A stretch of 64,000 nucleotides of DNA from Mucilaginibacter yixingensis (GTDB lineage: Bacteria; Bacteroidota; Bacteroidia; Sphingobacteriales; Sphingobacteriaceae): positions 2,232,001 through 2,296,000 of the forward strand of contig NZ_CP160205.1 of the NCBI RefSeq assembly GCF_041080815.1. The letters run 5' to 3'. Position numbers and translations under genes: made by a program. Under the pieces are notes generated by a model, which saw only the letters and a list, made by a program, of their open reading frames with translations, searched no databases and was not told where the DNA came from. Positions 54,326 through 62,304 of the stretch are shown here, one piece after another; positions within the stretch are counted from its first letter, which is position 1; the number at the start of each line of letters is the position of its first letter.

Positions 54326-57300
54326 GTGTCGCTGCTAACTGAAGAACCTGTATATAAATTAAAACCGGTAGAATTTGACCCTTTTGCCGGCCCTGAATTA
54401 CTGCTGATAGCCCCGGCCACAGAGCCGCAGATAGAAATATGGCTATCGTGCAAAATTGGTGGGGTAGAAGCCAGCTGTGCCTTTAATGAGAGTTTTAGTC
54501 TTACGCTAACCGGCTCATTCAATGTGGCAGCATTTGAAAATGCGGTGCATAGTTTGATAGATCGTCATGAATCACTACGGGCGCTGTTTAGTCCGGATGG
54601 CACCAGGATGTGTATCTATCGTTATCTGCAGCCTGCTTATCATTTTGAAGATATTTCTGGTAAAGATGAAAAAGGACAGGAACAGGCTATTAAAGATTAT
54701 CTATACAGAAACTCTCAAACGGCGTTCGACCTGGTTTTTGGGCCTTTGTTTCGCGTTAAATTATTCAAACGAACTGCAGAGCGGCACCATCTGACATTAA
54801 CGCTACATCACATTATTTGCGATGGTTGGTCGTTCGGGGTGATTCTGCAGGAGTTGGGCAACTTGTATTCAGCTCACGCGATGGGCCTGACGCCTAATCT
54901 GCCACCCGCACCCAAATTTAGCAGCTATGCTGCCGAGCAGGTGGACTTTCAGGAAAGCGCGACGTATGCCGATGCTGAAAAATTCTGGCTGGAGCAATAT
55001 CAAACCCGGCCACCGGTGCTCAACCTGCCGTCAGATCAGGAACGACCCTCGTTACGCACCTATACCAGCGGACATTATCATTCGTCTATAGATGAAACCT
55101 TGGCGGCTGCCGTTAAAAAACTTGGTTTTGCGGCAGGGGCCAGTGTGCTTACCACGTTATTAGCCGCTTTTGAGGTTTTTATGCAGCAGCAAACCGGCTG
55201 CAATGATGTGGTTGTTGGTGTGCCATCGGCTGGTCAGCCCGCTATTGGATTGCAAGGGCTGGTAGGCCATTGCGTTAATCTGTTACCCATTCGAAGCTTT
55301 GAGCCCGATGATATCTGCTTTATTGATTACCTGAAGCGCCGCCGCGGCGAAATTCTGGATGTATATGATCATCAGCTGATTACCTTTGGCGGCTTACTCA
55401 AGAAGCTGAATCTGCCACGCGATCCATCCCGGGTTCCGCTTGTGCCTGTAGTGTTTAATAGCGATATGGGTATGGACTCAGGCATCAGCTTTCACGGCAT
55501 TAAACATGAGCTGAAAAGCAATGCCCGACGCTCGGAGAATTTTGAGATTTTTATCAACCTAAACGATATTGGTAAAGGCTTGAACATAGAGTGGTCATAC
55601 AACGCTCAACTGTTCAATCAGGCTGGAATTGAAAAGCTGGCGACTAATTTTGAGGTGTTGTTGAGGACGTTTACAACCGACCCCCGTGCGCATATCAAGA
55701 CCTCTGGATTGCCTGCCGAGCCAGTGAAGATAGATACTATTACGCAATGGAATAAAACCGAAACCTGGTATCCGAAAGAGAAACCACTACATACGCTGAT
55801 TAGCGAAATAGCGGCTAAGTATGATGATAAACCTGCGGTTGTGGCAGGTAGCGTTAGAATTTCTTATCGCCAGTTGGATGAACGATCTAATCAATTGACC
55901 CGATTGCTGGTTGATAGGGGGATTAGCAAAGGCGACATTGTGGGCCTGGCAGTAGAGCGTTCAGTCGAAATGATTATTACGCTGTTGGCAATCATGAAAG
56001 CAGGCGGCACCTATGTACCTATCGATCCCGAATACCCGGCTGATCGGATTGCCTACATGCTGGAGGATTCATCAGCCAAAATGCTGATTGTTTCAGAGCG
56101 TATTCAGGAGCAGATCAATAGCCCGGCACAGGTATTGACTTTGGAATCTGCATTAAAACAGAGCGCATCCAAAATGTCAACACCGGTAGAAGTAGATGTT
56201 AAAGGCACTGATATTGCTTATGTGCTTTATACCTCAGGCTCTACTGGTAAACCCAAAGGGGTACAAATAGCGCACTATAATCTGGTTAATTTTCTGGTAG
56301 GTATGCAGGCGCAACCAGGCATTGCCGCTGATGATAAGTTACTGGCGGTAACCACTATCTCATTTGATATTGCCGGTTTGGAAATGTACCTGCCTTTGGT
56401 GACAGGCGCCACGGTGTATATTGCCAGTGCCGATGAAGCCCGTGACGGTCGCCGACTATTGGAAATAGTGAAAGCCGAAGGAATCACGCTGATGCAGGCA
56501 ACGCCTTATAGTTGGAAAATGATGCTAGAGGCTGGGTGGGATAATCGACTACAATTAAAGGCGTTATGTGGTGGCGAACCTTTGCCTAAAGAACTGGCCG
56601 CGCGTCTGTTGCCCAAATGCAAAGCCTTATGGAATATGTACGGGCCGACGGAAACTACCATTTGGTCGACCGTTAAGGAAATCACTTTAGAGGACGGCGA
56701 TATTACAATTGGCAAGCCTATTGCCAACACGCAGGTTTATATTCTGGATGAAAAGCTGAATATCTTACCTGCCGGCGTTACAGGCGAGATCTTTATAGCC
56801 GGTGACGGCGTATCGCCGGGGTATCTGCATCGGCCGGAACTAACTGCCGATCGTTTTGTAATCGATCCATTTACCGCAACAACCGGTAGCAAAATGTATC
56901 GTACCGGCGATTTGGGCAAGTATCTGCCAAATGGAGAACTGCTTTGTTTGGGCCGGGTAGATTTCCAGGTGAAGATTCGTGGCTATAGAATAGAAGTTCA
57001 GGAAATTGAACATAACCTGCATCAAATCAATGAAATAAAAGATGCAGTTGTAGACGCTCGTAAAGATGCATCGGGTAACCTGGCGTTGGTGGCTTATGTG
57101 GTTTCACAACAATTTTTACCCGATACCCGTACTGCAATACAGAACTGGCGCAATGCGCTGCGTGAAAATCTGCCGGAGTATATGGTTCCGCAGTATTTTA
57201 TGGTGGTCGAAGAGTTTCCGCTTACTCCCAATGGCAAGATTAACCGCAAGGCGCTACCAGAGCCAGATCACAATCAGGCACGCATGGCTTATGCCGCGCC

Positions 57301-58363
57301 CCGCACTTCTATAGAGCAATTGGTGGCTGACATCTGGAGGAGGTATCTGGGTATAGAGAAAATTGGCATTTACGATGATTTCTTCGAGCTGGGCGGTCAC
57401 TCGCTTATTGCCGTGGAAATTATGACTGCCTTGCAAAAAGAAACAGGTAAAAATTTACCATTAGCCAGTTTATTTCAGCATTCTACTATAGAGCAATTGG
57501 CGTTGCTGTTGAAGATTGACGGTAAATCGGTATCCTGGGATTCATTGGTGCCTATCAAACCTGTCGGTAGCAAAATGCCGCTTTATATAGTGCACGGCGC
57601 TGGCTTAAATGTGTTATTATTCAATACACTGGCCATGAACATGGATTCGGATCAACCGGTTTATGGCCTGCAGGCCAGGGGATTAAATGGCATCGATGAA
57701 CCGTATGACAAGATGGAAGACATTGCAGGGCATTACGTTAATGAAATCATCGCTCAAAACCCCAACGGGCCTTATGCGCTGGCTGGATACTCATTTGGTG
57801 GTATTATTGCTTATGAAATGGCCAAGCAACTGGAAGCCCGCGGTAAACAGGTGAAACTACTTGCAATGTTTGATACTTATGCCTATAGGTCAGATTATTA
57901 TGATCTTTGGTTAAAGAAGTATTTTAACAGAATTCGATTCTTTATTATGCAGATCCTTCACTCATTTGTGCTGCTGGCAAAATCGCCTAAACGAACTATT
58001 GAGTATAAAAGCGAGATGATTCGTCGAAGGATCGTAACCTTCAAACGGAAATTTCAGGGAGCGGATGGGCCGAAGGAGGGCTTTTCAGGGTATTCGCATA
58101 AAATCGACGAGGCTAATGAACTTGCCGAGCGCAATTACAAGCTTGCACCATACCCAATCCGGGTAGAATTATTCAGGGCGCAGAAGATTACCTTTTACAT
58201 GGATGATTTTGAAAACCTGGGCTGGAAACCTTATGCGCTGAAAGGCGTAAGCATACACGAAATTCCCGGCGAGCATAATTATATCTTTGCGCCGCCAAAT
58301 GATAAAGCTTTTGCGCGTATCTTGCAAGATTGTTTAAATAAAGCATCATCGGCAACGGCATAG
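54326..58363 (+). CDS. NRPS terminal module: C-A-PCP-TE
   Basis: This 1345-residue protein starts at a GTG 5 bases after the previous stop. Domains: condensation (~35-460; HHIICDG at 161-167, fully conserved), adenylation (~470-985; LYTSGSTGKPKG near 635), PCP (Ser1026 in GGHSL) and thioesterase (~1075-1340; Ser1156 in GYSFGG, His1317 in GEHNY). The A-domain pocket reads D681 I682 L685 Q724 L747 G749 M771 I779 W780 K971, one residue away from the published glycine code DILQLGLIWK as I recall it. It would condense glycine with the beta-amino acyl chain made by the first protein, then the TE releases it by hydrolysis or cyclisation. Confidence 0.93.
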   Translation: MSLLTEEPVYKLKPVEFDPFAGPELLLIAPATEPQIEIWLSCKIGGVEASCAFNESFSLTLTGSFNVAAFENAVHSLIDRHESLRALFSPDGTRMCIYRYLQPAYHFEDISGKDEKGQEQAIKDYLYRNSQTAFDLVFGPLFRVKLFKRTAERHHLTLTLHHIICDGWSFGVILQELGNLYSAHAMGLTPNLPPAPKFSSYAAEQVDFQESATYADAEKFWLEQYQTRPPVLNLPSDQERPSLRTYTSGHYHSSIDETLAAAVKKLGFAAGASVLTTLLAAFEVFMQQQTGCNDVVVGVPSAGQPAIGLQGLVGHCVNLLPIRSFEPDDICFIDYLKRRRGEILDVYDHQLITFGGLLKKLNLPRDPSRVPLVPVVFNSDMGMDSGISFHGIKHELKSNARRSENFEIFINLNDIGKGLNIEWSYNAQLFNQAGIEKLATNFEVLLRTFTTDPRAHIKTSGLPAEPVKIDTITQWNKTETWYPKEKPLHTLISEIAAKYDDKPAVVAGSVRISYRQLDERSNQLTRLLVDRGISKGDIVGLAVERSVEMIITLLAIMKAGGTYVPIDPEYPADRIAYMLEDSSAKMLIVSERIQEQINSPAQVLTLESALKQSASKMSTPVEVDVKGTDIAYVLYTSGSTGKPKGVQIAHYNLVNFLVGMQAQPGIAADDKLLAVTTISFDIAGLEMYLPLVTGATVYIASADEARDGRRLLEIVKAEGITLMQATPYSWKMMLEAGWDNRLQLKALCGGEPLPKELAARLLPKCKALWNMYGPTETTIWSTVKEITLEDGDITIGKPIANTQVYILDEKLNILPAGVTGEIFIAGDGVSPGYLHRPELTADRFVIDPFTATTGSKMYRTGDLGKYLPNGELLCLGRVDFQVKIRGYRIEVQEIEHNLHQINEIKDAVVDARKDASGNLALVAYVVSQQFLPDTRTAIQNWRNALRENLPEYMVPQYFMVVEEFPLTPNGKINRKALPEPDHNQARMAYAAPRTSIEQLVADIWRRYLGIEKIGIYDDFFELGGHSLIAVEIMTALQKETGKNLPLASLFQHSTIEQLALLLKIDGKSVSWDSLVPIKPVGSKMPLYIVHGAGLNVLLFNTLAMNMDSDQPVYGLQARGLNGIDEPYDKMEDIAGHYVNEIIAQNPNGPYALAGYSFGGIIAYEMAKQLEARGKQVKLLAMFDTYAYRSDYYDLWLKKYFNRIRFFIMQILHSFVLLAKSPKRTIEYKSEMIRRRIVTFKRKFQGADGPKEGFSGYSHKIDEANELAERNYKLAPYPIRVELFRAQKITFYMDDFENLGWKPYALKGVSIHEIPGEHNYIFAPPNDKAFARILQDCLNKASSATA

Positions 58364-58384
58364 CCGAATTTTGGTTTTTAGAAA

Positions 58385-59518
58385 ATGTCTCAGTCAACAA
58401 AAACACTCCTTCATAAAATATTTGTCGTTTTAACGCTATTGGCGTTACTGGCCTTTATCACAACAGCATTTATACGTGGTGTAGCGTCTGGCGGCCCGCT
58501 TTTAATTGGTGCGTTTATAAGCCTGGCCATTGCGTTTGCTTTTAAGGACGAACTGAAGAATCTTACCTTTACCATTGCCATTTTTGCGGCGGTTTCAACA
58601 GCGATGTATTATCCGCAATACTTTCAGCAGTGGGGTAGTTTAAAGCTGGCTGCGCTGATTACGCCGTTGCTGCAGATCATCATGTTTGGTATGGGCACCT
58701 CTATGAGCCTGCATGATTTTGCCGGCGTATTGAAGAACCCGCGGGGCGTGTTTATTGGCGTTACGGCGCATTTCATCATTATGCCGCTCATCGGCTTCAC
58801 ACTCTCGCAGGTTAGTGGTTTTCCGCCTGAAATTGCGGCTGGGATGGTGTTGATTGGCTGCTGTCCAAATGGTACGGCATCAAACGTTATTTCTTATCTG
58901 GCCAAAGCAAATCTGGCTTTATCGGTAACCATTACGGCTGTTTCTACCTTGTTATCACCTTTGCTTACACCGTTGCTGATGCATTTGCTGGCTGGCAAAC
59001 TGGTAGCTATTGACGTACAGAATATGATGTGGGATATCATGAAAATGGTGATCTTCCCAATCATCGCCGGATTGATCTTTAATCATTTTCTACACGGTCG
59101 TGCCAAATGGCTGGACAAAGCCATGCCTGTGGTATCTATGACTGGTATTGCTTTGATTGTTACCGTAATTACAGCGGCTGGCAGAGATAGCTTGTTGAAT
59201 ATCGGTCCGCTGTTAATCTTACTGGTGCTCATTCATAATCTGGCCGGCTACACATTGGGTTATTGGTCTGGCAGACTATTTAGAATGCCTGAGCGCGATT
59301 GCCGTACCATGGCTATAGAAGTAGGCATGCAAAACGGAGGAATGGCATCTGGCTTAGCCAAAGCCATGGGAAAAATTGCTACTGTTGGTTTGGCACCTGC
59401 CGTATTTGGCCCGTTGATGAATATCACCGGTTCAACCTTAGCCAGCTGGTGGCACCGTAAACCGATAGATGCAGGGGCGGACGATGCTACTGAAGAGCCT
59501 ATAGCCGAAATGGTGTAG
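58385..59518 (+). CDS. BASS-family (bile acid:sodium symporter-like) transporter
   Basis: The 377-residue membrane protein has about ten helices. TPLLQIIMFGMGTSMSLHDF, LIGCCPNGTASNVISYLAKA (the discontinuous helix with a Na+-site Asn) and AIEVGMQNGGMASGLAKAM (the second crossing, with E and Q) are BASS hallmarks. It begins 21 bases after the NRPS stop on the same strand and is very likely part of that operon. It might import a precursor (PanS-like members carry small organic acids) or move the product. The C-terminus is a short acidic tail. The stop abuts the convergent PorP gene. Confidence 0.88.
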   Translation: MSQSTKTLLHKIFVVLTLLALLAFITTAFIRGVASGGPLLIGAFISLAIAFAFKDELKNLTFTIAIFAAVSTAMYYPQYFQQWGSLKLAALITPLLQIIMFGMGTSMSLHDFAGVLKNPRGVFIGVTAHFIIMPLIGFTLSQVSGFPPEIAAGMVLIGCCPNGTASNVISYLAKANLALSVTITAVSTLLSPLLTPLLMHLLAGKLVAIDVQNMMWDIMKMVIFPIIAGLIFNHFLHGRAKWLDKAMPVVSMTGIALIVTVITAAGRDSLLNIGPLLILLVLIHNLAGYTLGYWSGRLFRMPERDCRTMAIEVGMQNGGMASGLAKAMGKIATVGLAPAVFGPLMNITGSTLASWWHRKPIDAGADDATEEPIAEMV

Positions 59519-60520
59519 TTAAAATTTATAGCAACGTCTGCTGTAATCTTCGCTGCTGTTGCCATTGCCCGATCGACCGAAATAGAATCCTAAAGAGATC
59601 TCGTGCGAACCACTGGTATAACTTCCTAAGGCGTTTAACTGATGATCGTACGAGTAACCAATGCGAATATTGGGCGTAGCAAAAAACTCTGCCAGTGCAC
59701 CAAATGCTCCCTGGGGCGGTAAATCGTTTTGCAATGCGGGTTTGGGATAGAGTTTAAATGATGAACGATAGAACGCGCCGATAGACAGTCGTTCGTTCAT
59801 AATCATAATAGCGTCCAGATCAATAGTTGTAGGCCCTTTGGTATCATCCTTTATCAAAACTACCGGTTTCAGCATCATGCCATCATAGTCATTTAACGGA
59901 ATCAGTGCACCGCCGGTTAGATAAAAATGCGGCTGCGGAATAGGGGCAATGGTTGTGCTTTCGCGATTTTTGCCTGCATATTTGGCGAGCAGATTAGTAG
60001 CCGACAACCCAAAGAAATAATTATTATTACCGTAAAAAACGCCAAAATTAACGTCGGGCACAATGGTGCTTTGATAGGTCACCGGGACAGATTGATCGTT
60101 ATCCTGGATAGCGTTCAGTTTAGTGCCGTCTAATCCTAACTGAACAAAGCCGCCAGCTAAACCAAATGACAGTCTCGAGTTTTCATCATCACCTATCTGT
60201 ATCCGATAGGCGTAGTTAAAATAGGCGGTAAATGAGCTTTGTGCACCAATTTTATCGCTGGCCAATGTAAGGCCTAAACCAACATGGTCATCTTTAAAAG
60301 AACCATCAGCCGCAACAGCATAGCTTACAGGTGCTCCCTTTATACCCACCCATTGCGAACGAAAGTACGACTGCGCATACAGATCGGCTTTGTAACCCGA
60401 ATACGCAGGATTGATGTAGATACCGTTAAACAGGTACTGACTTAATTGCGCGTCTTGTTGGGCCTTAGCTTGTATGGCGACAATTATCAGTATCATCCCT
60501 AATAAAATTCTCTTTTTCAT
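59519..60520 (-). CDS. PorP/SprF-family type IX secretion outer membrane protein
   Basis: This 333-residue protein has a signal peptide (LLGMILIIVAIQAKA) and the family start QDAQLSQYLFNGIYINPAYSGYK, then QSYFRSQWVGIKGAP and the C-terminal NIRIGYSYDHQLNALGSYTSGSHEISLGFYF. PorP/SprF proteins are outer-membrane beta-barrels that partner a neighbouring T9SS cargo with a CHU_C domain. Such a cargo is indeed encoded 14 bases upstream. It probably helps secrete or attach that protein at the cell surface. Confidence 0.93.
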   Translation of the reverse strand: MKKRILLGMILIIVAIQAKAQQDAQLSQYLFNGIYINPAYSGYKADLYAQSYFRSQWVGIKGAPVSYAVAADGSFKDDHVGLGLTLASDKIGAQSSFTAYFNYAYRIQIGDDENSRLSFGLAGGFVQLGLDGTKLNAIQDNDQSVPVTYQSTIVPDVNFGVFYGNNNYFFGLSATNLLAKYAGKNRESTTIAPIPQPHFYLTGGALIPLNDYDGMMLKPVVLIKDDTKGPTTIDLDAIMIMNERLSIGAFYRSSFKLYPKPALQNDLPPQGAFGALAEFFATPNIRIGYSYDHQLNALGSYTSGSHEISLGFYFGRSGNGNSSEDYSRRCYKF

Positions 60521-60534
60521 TATCGCCTCCTGAT

Positions 60535-61506
60535 TTATTGCCGCGCACGCAGCAGTGTTACATATCCTTTATAAATGCTCCAGCTACCGGTAGGCTGCTT
60601 TACTTTCAGTATGTAGAAATAGGTGCCTTCGTTCAACCCGTCACCTGTCCAGTCGTTTTTGTAGTTTACTTTGCGGTAAACTGTTGCATCCCATCGGTTT
60701 ACTATGGTTAGCTCGTTGCCGGGGTAAGTATCCAGCCCGGGGATAACAAAGGTGTCGTTAACGTTATCTCCATTGGGCGTAAACACGTTGGGAATAACCA
60801 GTTCGGTTACAATCGTAGTTACGTTATCTGTGTTATTTGCCAGTACCGGATCAGGCTCTGTCGCGCTTACGTTGGCCGCGTTGGTGATGGTACCGGTTTT
60901 GAGCGCTTTAACAATCATACTCAGGTCGGCAGTTTCGCCCACTTTTACCTGACCTATATTCCAGGTAATGTTTTTGCCCGATACCGATGCATCGCCCTTT
61001 AATGGCGCAATCAATTGTTGCAATTGTATCTCGTTGGGCAGCTGATCTTGTACCTTAACCGATGTGGCGTCGTCCTTACCATTGTTTTTGATGCTGATGA
61101 CGTATTTAAAGGGATCGTCCAGGTTATCAGACGAGCGCACATCCTTCACATCAATGGCCATGTCTGCATAAATATTAGGAGGGGCCTCCAAAATGTTTAC
61201 GCCGTCTGATTGCTTTGACTCGCAGCCATCGGCATTATATAACACTACCTGATAACGGCCTGCGCTGCTCACCACTAAATCTTTGCGGATAGCCCCGCTG
61301 ATTGGCAGGCCGTCTTTTACCCATTGATAAGCGGCCGGAGGAGGATCACCAGGCGGAGCGTTGGCGGTAAGCGTTACGCTGCTTCCCTGCTGGATAGTGC
61401 GTGTCTGATCGTCTGCAAATGCCTTATGCGGGCTGGCAAATGCCAGTCCGCAAAGGCTTTGTTGCAACAATGCAATCATCCAAACTATCCCAATCCTTTT
61501 CAGCAT
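60535..61506 (-). CDS. T9SS cargo: Ig-like + DUF11 + CHU_C (gliding-motility C-terminal) protein
   Basis: The 323-residue protein has a signal peptide (residues 1-25). An Ig-like segment follows (~35-110; QQGSSVTLTANAPPGDPPPAAYQWVKDG), then a DUF11-like repeat domain (~115-215; DPFKYVISIKNNGKDDATSVKVQDQLPNE). The C-terminal CHU_C sorting domain (~230-323) starts IPNVFTPNGDNVNDTFVIPG and ends with YFYILKV. The CHU_C domain directs T9SS export, fitting its PorP/SprF neighbour. It probably works as a surface adhesin or anchor. It is shorter than many family members, which carry several Ig-like repeats. Confidence 0.9.
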   Translation of the reverse strand: MLKRIGIVWMIALLQQSLCGLAFASPHKAFADDQTRTIQQGSSVTLTANAPPGDPPPAAYQWVKDGLPISGAIRKDLVVSSAGRYQVVLYNADGCESKQSDGVNILEAPPNIYADMAIDVKDVRSSDNLDDPFKYVISIKNNGKDDATSVKVQDQLPNEIQLQQLIAPLKGDASVSGKNITWNIGQVKVGETADLSMIVKALKTGTITNAANVSATEPDPVLANNTDNVTTIVTELVIPNVFTPNGDNVNDTFVIPGLDTYPGNELTIVNRWDATVYRKVNYKNDWTGDGLNEGTYFYILKVKQPTGSWSIYKGYVTLLRARQ

Positions 61507-61553
61507 CGTTATCTTAGTTTTACATCAATTGTTTAGATGCAATACACATATTA

Positions 61554-62258
61554 TCAAGGAGTAATAGTAATGGTAGGCTGACCAGGGATATCATTCACCG
61601 TAATATCAACCGATGGTGATGTTGCCGCACAGGTTGGTTTTACTTTAAATGTTACGTTTACGGTATAATGGTGTGCGCCAACGGCTGCATCATTTGCCTG
61701 GGTTAAAGTATAAGTAGCATTGGTTGCGTTTGTTATAGCAGTGCCATCTTTATACCATTGATAGTTATAGGCAAACGTTTCTGTTGTTGTTGCAGTTTGA
61801 TTAACTGCCGCTGTTAACTGCATTGTGCTTGTAGGGAAGCTGTTGGTACAATAAGAGGTTGGGCCGCCTGCATTTTCGGTAGCGGTAGCGTTTATGCCCG
61901 GCAATACATAGATGGTAAAGGGCTGCGAATCTATAGATGTACAATTGTCACTGTTTACCGCGGTTGATACATAGGTGTAATACCCCGGTGTAGTTGGCGC
62001 GTCATCAAGAGAGGCCGATGTTTCGCTTAAGTTTGTTACCGTGCCGCCGGTGCCCACACCTGCGTAGCGTTTCCAAACATACGTTGAAGCGCCGGTGGCT
62101 GCAGATGTCAGCTTAACATGGTCGCCTGAACAATAGGCTGCCTGTGTGCCCGTAGTGAAATCTGAAAGGGCCGCAATCTGGGCCTTTAGGGTAGCCGTAA
62201 CCGAGAGCAATATGCCCAGGGTTAGCACAAGTTTTCTGAGAGTAGATTTTTGTTTCAT
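61554..62258 (-). CDS. Secreted Ig-like domain protein without sorting domain
   Basis: The frame opens to 62345, but the signal peptide MKQKSTLRKLVLTLGILL at 62258 fits better, giving 234 residues cut after LKAQ. Two Ig-like/PKD-like units follow (TGTQAAYCSGDHVKLTSAAT, YVWKRYAG; later TEFAYNYQWYKDG-type strand, YTLTQANDAAVG). It ends at VNDIPGQPTITITP, the point at which another Ig-like repeat usually begins. No CHU_C domain is present, so its export depends on the Sec signal only, or it stays near the partner at 60535-61506. Confidence 0.75.
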   Translation of the reverse strand: MKQKSTLRKLVLTLGILLSVTATLKAQIAALSDFTTGTQAAYCSGDHVKLTSAATGASTYVWKRYAGVGTGGTVTNLSETSASLDDAPTTPGYYTYVSTAVNSDNCTSIDSQPFTIYVLPGINATATENAGGPTSYCTNSFPTSTMQLTAAVNQTATTTETFAYNYQWYKDGTAITNATNATYTLTQANDAAVGAHHYTVNVTFKVKPTCAATSPSVDITVNDIPGQPTITITP

Positions 62259-62304
62259 CTGTTTTGCTGTTATTTGTTTCGTGTTAATTATTTGATTCTG
62301 ACTG

